In this document: piece by piece, positions 16,956 to 24,795 of the stretch
Numbering within the stretch: the first letter of the stretch is position 1
Layout: every line of letters starts with the position of its first letter
Source: UBA7803 sp040219135
GTDB taxonomy: Bacteria > Pseudomonadota > Gammaproteobacteria > Pseudomonadales > Azotimanducaceae
Length of the DNA: 64,000 nucleotides
Assembly: GCA_040219135.1 (NCBI GenBank)
Contig: JAVJTA010000011.1
Coordinates: 186,001-250,000, forward strand
Reading direction: 5' to 3'
Notes under the pieces: model-generated
Told to the model about the DNA's origin: nothing
Seen by the model: the letters and a program-made list of their open reading frames with translations, nothing else
Databases searched by the model: none
Program-made: the position numbers and the translations under genes

Positions 16956-17423
16956 TCAACCGTCCGCTTCGAAGGGCGATGGTATCTCGACGAACTCCCC
17001 TTGCATCATCGCCGATGGCGCGATGCCGAACATCCGATTGAACGTCCGCGTCAGATGCGCGGCATCCGCAACGTCCGCTGCCTGCGCAGCGTCGGTCATC
17101 GATTCTCCCTGGGCGATGGTAAGCATCGCACGTGCCAGCTTCCGCCACAGGATGTAGCGACGGAACGGAAGACCCACCTGTTGGGAAAACAGGTGCGCGA
17201 GTCGACCCGGCGACAGGAACACGGCGGCCGCGATGTCGTCCAGAGTGATGCGAAGATCATCCGCCCGCCTGATTCTGTCAATCGATGCTCCTACTCGCGG
17301 GTCCTGTCGGCGCATCGGCGGCAGCCCGGCGCACAACGCACGCACGCACTCGCGAACGAGACGGCACACGTCGGCTCCGGAGCTCCGTTCCGCTTCCGAT
17401 GGTCTCGGGAGCGATCGTGCCAC
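16956..17423 (-). CDS. AraC family transcriptional regulator, short form
   Basis: A 155-residue protein made of a short N-terminal stretch and a complete AraC-type double helix-turn-helix (RITLDDIAAAVFLSPGRLAHLF, then AAHLTRTFNRMFGIAPSAM). Full AraC proteins with a sensing domain are about 250-300 residues, so this is either a naturally short regulator or one that has lost its N-terminal domain; no in-frame remnant is apparent in the 116 bases up to the divergent amine oxidase. The start is a GTG. It heads the operon running to 15348 and may also act on the divergent copper amine oxidase. Confidence 0.8.
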   Translation of the reverse strand: MARSLPRPSEAERSSGADVCRLVRECVRALCAGLPPMRRQDPRVGASIDRIRRADDLRITLDDIAAAVFLSPGRLAHLFSQQVGLPFRRYILWRKLARAMLTIAQGESMTDAAQAADVADAAHLTRTFNRMFGIAPSAMMQGEFVEIPSPFEADG

Positions 17424-17523
17424 CTCCCGGCGGAAAGTTCACCGCACCCGCCGCAGCTTTCGACCGGAGCCATCCTTGGCTCGTTCCCGGTCGCCGTTTG
17501 GGTTACCGTCAGGAAGTCCGAAT

Positions 17524-17532
17524 GGGAGGAGG
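17524..17532 (+). promoter_or_regulatory. Strong ribosome binding site GGGAGGAGG
   Basis: It lies seven bases before the ATG at 17540 and overlaps the alternative in-frame ATG at 17522, so it decides in favour of 17540 as the start. Confidence 0.75.
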
Positions 17533-17539
17533 AAATCCG

Positions 17540-19504
17540 ATGACTGATCACTGGTCCGGGGTCGCCGCCGCGGCCGCACTGATTCTGGCCTCCTGCGCCG
17601 ACGCCGCGGCGCCGGACGTCAGTCCCTGGGATGCTCTCACCCCATCCGAGATCCGCGCCACCGCAGCGGCCGTGCGCCGCGATCACCCGGGACCGCTGAT
17701 CTTCAACGAGCTCAAGCTGGCGCGGCCCGACAAAGCTGCGGCCCTGGCCTGGCGGCCGGGTGCGCTGACCAAGCGGCGCGCCGATGTGGTGTTCATGCAG
17801 GACAGCACGGCGTACGAGGGGACGGTCGATCTCGCCAGCGGCCAGGCGACCGTCAGCGCGCTCCCCGCCGAGGTGCAGCCGATGCTGTCCGTCGACGGCG
17901 AGATCCAGCCGGCCATGACCGTGGCGAACGGGCACCCGCAGGTCGTCGCCGCCCTGGCGCGCCGCGGCCTGCAGCCGGACGAGGTGGTTTGCGCGCCCAT
18001 GACGGTGGGACGCTTTCCCGGGGACGCCGGCGACACCCGCCGGCTGGCGAAACTCTGGTGCCTGAAGGCGGCGGACAAATCCCGGCACCTGTTCTCACAG
18101 CCGGTGGAGGGACTGATTCCGGTGCTCGATCTCGAGCGCCGCGAGATCGTCGAGGTCATCGATCTGTACCCGGACACCACCCCGCCGCCGGTGCCCGAAC
18201 TGACCCACGAGTTCGACGAGTCTTCGATACCGCCGCGTCCGGCGCTGAACGCGGTGCGTCAGGCCACGAACGGCACGCCCAACTACCAGCGCGACGGCTC
18301 CCGGGTGACGTGGCAGAACTGGGATTTCCGGCTCAGCTACGATCCGCGCCAGGGAACGATTCTCAACGACGTCGCCTTCCAGGACGGCAAGCGCCGCCGC
18401 AGCGTGATCTACGAGGTCGCGATGTCGGAGATGTTCGTGCCGTACCAGGACCCGACTCCGGGCTGGTACTTCCGAACCTATTTCGACATGGGCGAGTACG
18501 GCTTCGGCAACTCGGGCACCGAGCTCAGCGGCGCCGACTGCCCGAGCTACGCCGAGGTGCTCGACGTGACCCTGCACGACGCCGCCGGCGAGCCGGTGAC
18601 CGCGGCGCGGCGCGTGTGCCTGTTCGAACGGGATCCCGCGCGGCCGATCTGGCGCCACACCAGTCTGACGGGAAGCCACGAGTCGCGGCCGGCCACCGAA
18701 CTGGTGGTGCGCATGGCGGCCACCATCGGCAACTACGACTACTTCCAGGACTACGTGTTGGCCCAGGATGGACGCTTCCGCGTGGAGCTCACCTCCACAG
18801 GACTCGACGCGGTGAAGGGCGTCGCCGCGAGGTCCCGCGCCGAAGCCCTGCCCGGCGAGCTCGACCACGGCACGCTCATCGCCCCGCAGCTGCTCGGGGT
18901 CAACCACGATCATTTCTTCAACTACCGGGTCGATCTCGACGTCGACGGCCCGGTGAACGAGTTCGTGCGCCTGCGCCTGGTGCCCCAGGCCGCCGGGAAT
19001 TCGCCGCGCACCAGCTACTGGCGGGTGGAGCCGGAAACCGTGACCTCGGAACTGGCCGCGCGGACCCGTCTGGACCCGAACCATCCCGCCGCGCTGGTGA
19101 TCCGCAATCCGGCGAGCCGCAATGCCATGGGCGAGCCGGCGTCGTTCCAGATTATCCATCAGACCATCACCCGGCCGCTGGTGGATCCATCCGACCCCGC
19201 TTACCAGCGCGGCGCCTTCACCTTTTACGATCTCTGGGTGACCCGTCACGCCCGGGACGAGCGCTTCGCCTCGGGGCGCCACATCAATCAGGGCATCGGC
19301 GGCCAGGGCCTGCCGGCCTGGACCGCGGCCGATCGCAAACTCGCCAACGCGGACGTGGTGGCCTGGGTGACCCTGGGCTTCCACCACGTGCCCATGGCCG
19401 AGGACTGGCCGGTCATGCCGGCGAAGGTGGACGCGTTCGAGCTCAAGCCGCGCAACTTCTTCGACCGCAACCCGGCCATCGACGTGCCGACGGAAGTACG
19501 CTGA
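17540..19504 (+). CDS. Copper amine oxidase, exported
   Basis: A 654-residue topaquinone enzyme that oxidises primary amines to aldehydes with release of ammonia and peroxide. Seen: the cofactor-forming motif NYD with Tyr399, the catalytic base Asp316 in YFDMGEYGFG, copper ligands His456 and His458 in NHDHFF, and a third ligand in HHVPMAEDWPVMP (His615/616). All key residues are present. The N-terminus is hydrophobic with LILASC at residues 15-19, which could be a lipobox, though the basic n-region is weak. Preceded by a strong ribosome site and divergent from the AraC operon. Periplasmic or outer-surface amine use is likely. Confidence 0.95.
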   Translation: MTDHWSGVAAAAALILASCADAAAPDVSPWDALTPSEIRATAAAVRRDHPGPLIFNELKLARPDKAAALAWRPGALTKRRADVVFMQDSTAYEGTVDLASGQATVSALPAEVQPMLSVDGEIQPAMTVANGHPQVVAALARRGLQPDEVVCAPMTVGRFPGDAGDTRRLAKLWCLKAADKSRHLFSQPVEGLIPVLDLERREIVEVIDLYPDTTPPPVPELTHEFDESSIPPRPALNAVRQATNGTPNYQRDGSRVTWQNWDFRLSYDPRQGTILNDVAFQDGKRRRSVIYEVAMSEMFVPYQDPTPGWYFRTYFDMGEYGFGNSGTELSGADCPSYAEVLDVTLHDAAGEPVTAARRVCLFERDPARPIWRHTSLTGSHESRPATELVVRMAATIGNYDYFQDYVLAQDGRFRVELTSTGLDAVKGVAARSRAEALPGELDHGTLIAPQLLGVNHDHFFNYRVDLDVDGPVNEFVRLRLVPQAAGNSPRTSYWRVEPETVTSELAARTRLDPNHPAALVIRNPASRNAMGEPASFQIIHQTITRPLVDPSDPAYQRGAFTFYDLWVTRHARDERFASGRHINQGIGGQGLPAWTAADRKLANADVVAWVTLGFHHVPMAEDWPVMPAKVDAFELKPRNFFDRNPAIDVPTEVR

Positions 19505-19505
19505 T

Positions 19506-19528
19506 CGCGCTGCCGCGGCGGCAGCGCG
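19506..19528. terminator. Bidirectional hairpin between converging genes
   Basis: CGCGCTGCCG and CGGCAGCGCG form a perfect 10-bp stem with a 3-base loop, two bases after the amine oxidase stop and upstream of the stop of the converging receiver/phosphatase gene. There is no U tract. Confidence 0.65.
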
Positions 19529-19566
19529 TCTGATCGAGATCCGATCAAGCTCCGGTCAGGCTGCGT

Positions 19567-21330
19567 TCAGGAAGAAGGTGTCTCGAGATCGGCGCGCAGC
19601 GACGCCACCACGTCGCGGAACTGCGCGCTGTTCTCCTCGCTCAACGACACCAGGACCTCGTGGGCCTTGAGCATGCGCTCGCCCTGGGTGACGGCATCCG
19701 GCTCGTCGCGCCGCAACGGCTCCATGTCGGCAGGCAGCGGCTCGTTGACCAGGCTGGTGTGCTGGAGCACCCCGGACATGCTGAGCTCCTCGAACAGCGC
19801 CCGGATCTTCACCGGCACCCGCTGCAGCCTGACGGCATCCGGCCGCGACATGACGATCTCGTGCAGCGTGCCGAGGAACGTGCTGTCCAGGTACTCGCAG
19901 GCGCCGAGGTCGATGGTCAGCGTGCGGGCGCGCTCGAGCAGCCGGTTCGCGGCATCGAAGAACATCTGGCTGCGCATCCAGGTTGCGGTCCCCGCAATGC
20001 TCATGAACGCGTCCTTGCCGGCCCGGCTCTGCAGCAGCTGCGCCTGGGGCGGCGCGGAGATCTTCTGCTTCGGTGCCGCCTTCGGCAGATCGTCGAAGCG
20101 GCTCACGCCCTGCCCGCGCTCGAGCAGAATCATAGTGATGTCGTCGCGCTCCCCTTCGATCTCCTTCACCGCGGCCGCAAACAACGCGCCCAGCAGTTCG
20201 CTGCGGTCCGGCTCCGAGAGCATGGCGCGGGACAGGTCGTCCTGGGTCGGCGACGCGGGTCCGCCCTCCAGCACGCCGTCGGTGTAGAGCAGCAGGCGAT
20301 CGCCGACCCCGAGCTCAATGCTGGTCTCCTCGTAACTGGCATCCGCCTCGAGCCCGAGCGCCGGGCCGGTCCGTTCCAGCAGCCGGGACTCGCCGCCCGG
20401 AGAATGCAGAATGCACGGGGGATGACCCGCCGAGGCCACGCGGGCACGGCCGGTGCGCGGATTCAGCAGCACGTACGCCGCCGTGATGAACGCGCCGGGC
20501 GCCGACATCGTCTGGTGCAGACTCCGGTTCAGGGCCCGCAGCACGCGGTTGGGCATGAGCGGGTTGCCGTCCTCGCCCTTGAGCTTCAGGCGGTGCTTGA
20601 ACAGCACCGACAGCATCGCCGCAGCGACGCCATGACCGGCCGCATCGGCGATCACCAGACCGACATGGCGGTCGTCGAGCATGACCACGTCGTAGATGTC
20701 GCCGCCGACGTTGTTTCCGGGACGGTACAAGGTCTCCACGCACCACCCGTCGATGCGTGGCGGCACCTGGGGCAGCAGCGCGCGCTGAATGACTTCGGCG
20801 CGCACGAGATCGGCCTGGATCACTTCCGCCTGGTCTTCCAGCATCCGGCAGACCTTCTCCAGCTGAACAACCTTCTCCGCGAGACGGTCGTTGCTCTGAG
20901 CAAGCTCTCGATTGAGGCGTTCCCCCTCGCGTACCAGTTCGATCTGATCCAGGGCGTTGCGCACCGCGACCCGGACCCGTTGCACCTCGGGGGGTTTGGC
21001 CAGGTAGTCGAAAGCGCCCAGATGCAGCGCTTCCACCGCAGCATCGAAGGTGTCGAGCCCGGAGAGCACGATCCACAGCGGGCCGGGGGCATGGGTCTGC
21101 GCCCACTTCATCAGATCCAGGCCGCCCAGCTTCGGCATCAGCACGTCGGTGACGACCACGTCCACGGTGCGCGTGCGCAGCACCTCCTGAGCGGCCAGAC
21201 CGTCCTCGACTTCGATGACCGCGCCGGGATCCAGCTCGGCGAGGCCCCGCGAGACGAGCTTGCGCACCAGGGCATCGTCGTCCACGACGAGAAAGGTCGG
21301 ACGAGACGAAGGCTCGTGTGATTCGGTCAT
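19567..21330 (-). CDS. Receiver - PP2C (SpoIIE/RsbU) phosphatase - STAS fusion
   Basis: A 587-residue response regulator. Domains: receiver about 12-125 (acidic Asp17-19, phosphoacceptor Asp62 in VVTDVLMPK, Ser in IVLSG, Lys in LAKPP), coiled coil about 135-180, PP2C-type phosphatase about 195-385 with the metal motifs GGDIYDV, DAAGHG, YTDGVLEGG and RDDITMI, then a C-terminal STAS-like domain about 430-525 with LTIDLGACEYLDSTFLGTL carrying the Asp-Ser typical of anti-sigma antagonists. Its start overlaps the end of the Hpt gene (ATGA). It likely ends the phosphorelay of this locus and controls a partner switch; phosphatase and its kind of substrate are on the same chain. Confidence 0.92.
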   Translation of the reverse strand: MTESHEPSSRPTFLVVDDDALVRKLVSRGLAELDPGAVIEVEDGLAAQEVLRTRTVDVVVTDVLMPKLGGLDLMKWAQTHAPGPLWIVLSGLDTFDAAVEALHLGAFDYLAKPPEVQRVRVAVRNALDQIELVREGERLNRELAQSNDRLAEKVVQLEKVCRMLEDQAEVIQADLVRAEVIQRALLPQVPPRIDGWCVETLYRPGNNVGGDIYDVVMLDDRHVGLVIADAAGHGVAAAMLSVLFKHRLKLKGEDGNPLMPNRVLRALNRSLHQTMSAPGAFITAAYVLLNPRTGRARVASAGHPPCILHSPGGESRLLERTGPALGLEADASYEETSIELGVGDRLLLYTDGVLEGGPASPTQDDLSRAMLSEPDRSELLGALFAAAVKEIEGERDDITMILLERGQGVSRFDDLPKAAPKQKISAPPQAQLLQSRAGKDAFMSIAGTATWMRSQMFFDAANRLLERARTLTIDLGACEYLDSTFLGTLHEIVMSRPDAVRLQRVPVKIRALFEELSMSGVLQHTSLVNEPLPADMEPLRRDEPDAVTQGERMLKAHEVLVSLSEENSAQFRDVVASLRADLETPSS

Positions 21331-21701
21331 GTGGTCCCCCCGCCTCTGCTACGGCCCCTGCCCTCTCGCAACGCCTCTACCAGCCGAGCCGTTTCCTCCT
21401 CCAGGCGCGCCAGCAGCTCCTCGGCCGCATCGACCCTGGATTCGCGACCGAAGCCCTCCACGTCTTCGGCAAGCTGCACCACGGCCCGGGCGCCGAACAT
21501 CCGTGCGGCGCTCTTCAGCGTGTGCGCCGAGCGCTCAAGGCGTTCGGCGTCCGACGCCGCGATGGCCTCGCGCACGCCGTCGAGATGCCGGCCACTCTCG
21601 ATTGGAAAGAGCTCGACGATCTCGTCCAGCAGGGCATCGTCGCCGCCCGTCAGGGACCGGGCGGCGTCCCAGTCGACCAGGTCGTCGGAGTCACCGCTCA
21701 T
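21327..21701 (-). CDS. Hpt domain phosphotransfer protein
   Basis: A 124-residue four-helix histidine phosphotransfer protein with phosphoaccepting His60 in SAHTLKSAARMFGA. It overlaps the hybrid kinase by 11 bases and the receiver/phosphatase by 4, so all three are translationally coupled. It should shuttle phosphate from the receivers of the hybrid kinase to Asp62 of the PP2C protein. Confidence 0.92.
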   Translation of the reverse strand: MSGDSDDLVDWDAARSLTGGDDALLDEIVELFPIESGRHLDGVREAIAASDAERLERSAHTLKSAARMFGARAVVQLAEDVEGFGRESRVDAAEELLARLEEETARLVEALREGRGRSRGGGTT

Positions 21702-24099
21702 CGTTCGCCTCCTGAGCCGTCAGGGCCACCTGACCGTCGCTGTCCGCAGCGCCCGTCATGGCATAGCCCTCCACCAGTTCGCGCAGCACCTCCACCTCGA
21801 AGGGCTTGGACACGTAATCGTCCATGCCGGCGGCCAGAAAACGCTCCCGATCGCCCTTCATCGCGCTGGCGGTCATGGCAATGATCGGCGTGTGGCCACC
21901 GCTCTCGCGTTCCGCCGCCCTCACCGCGGCGGTCGCCTGCAGGCCATCCATGTTCGGCATGTGCACGTCCATCAGCACCAGGTCGTAGCTGTCGGCGGCC
22001 AGGGCGCTCACCGCCTCCCTGCCGTCGGCGGCCACGTCCACGCTGTGGCCCCAGCGGCTCAGCAGACCGACGGCCACCCGCTGGTTGATCACGCTGTCCT
22101 CGGCGAGCAGGATCTTCAGGCCGCCCCCAGCGGCTGGTTCGCGAGCCGCTGTCTCCGCCTGCTCCGATTCGGCTTTGCCTAGAACCTCCAGAATGGTGTC
22201 CAGCAGTTCCGACTGAATGAGCGGCTTCACCAGAAACCGGGCCACGCCAAGCGCCGCGGCTCGGCGTCGCTCGTCCGGCGCCACGCCGGACGAGGCGACG
22301 ATGACATGCGGCATCGGAAGCGACGGCTCGGCGCGCAGACGTTCGATGAGTTGCAGACCGTCGACGACGGGCATCATGACGTCGACGATGGCCAGCCGCA
22401 CCGGGCGATCGGTTGCGGCCGCGGCACGCAACGCGACCAGTGCCGCCTCCGCACTGTCCGCCACAACCGGCTCCAGGTGCCAGGCGCGCAACGTCTCCTC
22501 GAGTATGAAGCGGTTCGTCGCGTTGTCGTCGACCACCAGAACGGGCAGACCGTGCAACTCCTCCAACGCGGCCGGCATCGGCTGCGGATGGTCGGAACGC
22601 GGCAGCCGGGCCGTGAACTCGAACGTCGAGCCCTCGCCCTCCCGGCTGGAGACGGAGATTTCGCCTCCCATCATGCCGACGAGCTGCGCAGAGATCGCCA
22701 GGCCCAGTCCGGTACCGCCGTAGCGTCGGGTCACCGACGCGTCCGCCTGGCTGAACGCGTCGAAGATGCCCTTCTGCGCCTCGGCAGAGATGCCGATGCC
22801 GGTATCGCGTACCGCAAACCGCACCGCGACCAGGTCCGGCGGCTGCTCCTCCGCCAGGGTCACCTCGATGACCACCTCGCCGACGCTGGTGAACTTGATC
22901 GCGTTGCCGGCCAGGTTCACGAGAACCTGGCGCAGCCGCGCGGGGTCGCCGACCAGCCGGTCGGGCACCTCGGGCGCCACCCGGCAGGCGAGCTCGAGGC
23001 CCTTCTCCGCGGCGCGCACGGCGAGCAGCTTGGCCGCACTGCCGACGCACTCCGACATCGTGAAGTCGATCGCCTCGAGTTCGAGCCTCGACGCCTCGAT
23101 CTTCGAGAAATCGAGAATGTCGTTCAGCAGATGCAACAGCGCCTTGGCCGACTGCTGGATCATGTCGAGCTCTTCACGCTGCTCGTCGTCGAGATCCGTC
23201 GCCGAAAGCAGCTCCGCCATGCCGATGATGCCGTTCATGGGGGTACGGATCTCGTGACTCATGTTGGCGAGGAACTCGCTCTTCGCCTTGTTCGCCCGTT
23301 CGGCCGCCTCTTTTGCGGACTCGAGTTCCGCCTGAGACAGGGCGAGATCGCGGGTCCGGGCCTCGACGCGGTCCTCGAGTTCCTCCCGGGCCTTGTCCAG
23401 AGCGATCTCCCGAGTCTGGATCTCGGCCAGCATTTCGTTGAACGCGTCGGTCAGGGTACCGAGTTCGTCTTCCGACAGCTTGTCCGCCCGGGCCGCGTAA
23501 TCACCATCCCGGAACGCCCGGCTGACCTCGACAAGCTCATGGACGGGACGACTGAGCTGACGGCCAAGCCAGGACGCGGTGACGAGCGCCACGATCAGCG
23601 CAGCGATGAAAACGCCGAAACCGATGAGATAGCGCTGCTGCAGAGCGGCCTCGATGTCGTCGAGGCCGCGCCGCAGGTAGATCACGCCTAGACGTTCGCC
23701 ATCCAGGGCCAGCGGCCGCACCAGCTCCACCCGATCTTCCAGGAAGCGCAGTCCGGCGGCGCCGGGAGCGATGGGCTCGGCATCGGTTCCACCGCGCTGG
23801 AAGCGCGCGAACACGGTGCCGTCTGCGGCGTGGATGGTGGCGACCAGCACCTGCGGATCGTTCGCCAGCAGCGCCAGGCTCTGCTGCGCCGTAGCCGCGT
23901 CGTCGAAGGCAATGGCGGCCTCTACCGTCGGCGCCATCTGCTCAGCGTAGTAGCGCAGCCCCTCGGCTACGCGCTGCCGGTCGCGCAACAGGTCGTAGCT
24001 CGCCAGCGCCACGAGCGCCAGGACCAGCGCCACCGTCGCAGCCAGCATGGCCTGCAGAACCAGCTTGGAACGGAAGCTCTGGCGCCCGAACAGCCTCAT
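21691..24099 (-). CDS. Hybrid sensor histidine kinase with CHASE8-like sensor
   Basis: An 802-residue inner-membrane kinase. Order: TM1 about 15-37; periplasmic domain 38-157 with a CHASE8-type block (MAPTVEAAIAFDDAATAQQS, then LLANDPQVLVATIHAADG); TM2 about 158-178; HAMP 179-231; coiled coil; HisKA with His282 in NMSHEIRTPMNG; HATPase with N, DTGIGI and GGTGLGLAI boxes; two complete receivers (VDVMMP with KPL, and LMDVHMP with KPF). CHASE8 domains are the YfiR-regulated sensors of YfiN/TpbB diguanylate cyclases, but here the output is a kinase, not GGDEF. The ATG overlaps the YfiR stop (TGATG), supporting direct YfiR control. Confidence 0.93.
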   Translation of the reverse strand: MRLFGRQSFRSKLVLQAMLAATVALVLALVALASYDLLRDRQRVAEGLRYYAEQMAPTVEAAIAFDDAATAQQSLALLANDPQVLVATIHAADGTVFARFQRGGTDAEPIAPGAAGLRFLEDRVELVRPLALDGERLGVIYLRRGLDDIEAALQQRYLIGFGVFIAALIVALVTASWLGRQLSRPVHELVEVSRAFRDGDYAARADKLSEDELGTLTDAFNEMLAEIQTREIALDKAREELEDRVEARTRDLALSQAELESAKEAAERANKAKSEFLANMSHEIRTPMNGIIGMAELLSATDLDDEQREELDMIQQSAKALLHLLNDILDFSKIEASRLELEAIDFTMSECVGSAAKLLAVRAAEKGLELACRVAPEVPDRLVGDPARLRQVLVNLAGNAIKFTSVGEVVIEVTLAEEQPPDLVAVRFAVRDTGIGISAEAQKGIFDAFSQADASVTRRYGGTGLGLAISAQLVGMMGGEISVSSREGEGSTFEFTARLPRSDHPQPMPAALEELHGLPVLVVDDNATNRFILEETLRAWHLEPVVADSAEAALVALRAAAATDRPVRLAIVDVMMPVVDGLQLIERLRAEPSLPMPHVIVASSGVAPDERRRAAALGVARFLVKPLIQSELLDTILEVLGKAESEQAETAAREPAAGGGLKILLAEDSVINQRVAVGLLSRWGHSVDVAADGREAVSALAADSYDLVLMDVHMPNMDGLQATAAVRAAERESGGHTPIIAMTASAMKGDRERFLAAGMDDYVSKPFEVEVLRELVEGYAMTGAADSDGQVALTAQEANDER

Positions 24100-24707
24100 C
24101 AGGCGTCCTCCCGTCCGCCGAGGACCGTGACGCTCTCCAATGCCAGCAGCCGCGCGCTCAGCACCACGCCGGCCTGACGCATCGCCCGCACGTTGACGAT
24201 CAGGCGGACCTTGCCGCTGGCCAGATCGACCAGGTATTCGACCATGCCGCCGCGCCTGGCGAACCCGGCCATCTCGCTGACGGTGACGATCGGCATCGTC
24301 GCGATCACCGGACGCACCATCGCCCACATGGCATCGCTGTCCGCTGACAGGAACAGCAGCGCGCAGGGCTCGAGCAGCGCCGCCAACTGCCCGCCGCGCA
24401 GCCCGGAAAGGTCGAGGTCCGACAGCTCGATCGGTCGACCCTGGGCGAGCAGGCTCTGGCTCGACGCGATACGGGAACGGATCGGCGCGATGACCCCGTT
24501 GGGATCGTCGCCGAGCACGCCGATGACGATGGGCTGACGGGACAGGTCTGCTCCAGCGGGGCTTACCGGCCAGGTGGTCAAGGCGGCGATATGGCGCAGG
24601 TAGGCCGCCATGACGCCGGCCGCTTTCTCGTCGTCCACGGCAGACGCAGCGGCGACGCCGGCCCCGCCGAGCAGGGTCACCGCAACGAGCAGCCGACATG
24701 TCAACAC
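24099..24707 (-). CDS. YfiR family periplasmic protein (DUF4154)
   Basis: About 202 residues with a Sec signal peptide (VLTCRLLVAVTLLGGAGVAAASA) followed by the YfiR/HmsC core: YLRHIAALTTWP, IVIGVLGDDPNGV, a cysteine in EPCALLFLSADSD, and VTVSEMAGFARRGGMVEYLVD and KVRLIVNVRAM near the end. YfiR is a periplasmic repressor of CHASE8 sensors that responds to envelope redox or stress. The GTG at 24707 places the signal peptide at the very N-terminus; a GTG at 24851 would overlap the TonB receptor gene. It is directly coupled to the kinase gene. Confidence 0.88.
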   Translation of the reverse strand: MLTCRLLVAVTLLGGAGVAAASAVDDEKAAGVMAAYLRHIAALTTWPVSPAGADLSRQPIVIGVLGDDPNGVIAPIRSRIASSQSLLAQGRPIELSDLDLSGLRGGQLAALLEPCALLFLSADSDAMWAMVRPVIATMPIVTVSEMAGFARRGGMVEYLVDLASGKVRLIVNVRAMRQAGVVLSARLLALESVTVLGGREDA

Positions 24708-24795
24708 GCGCCAAGCCAAGGGGCTTCCGCCTCGAGTCGGAGGACCCTCCGAGCATACTGCGATCGATCGGGAATTGCCTCCAGGGCCAACCGGG

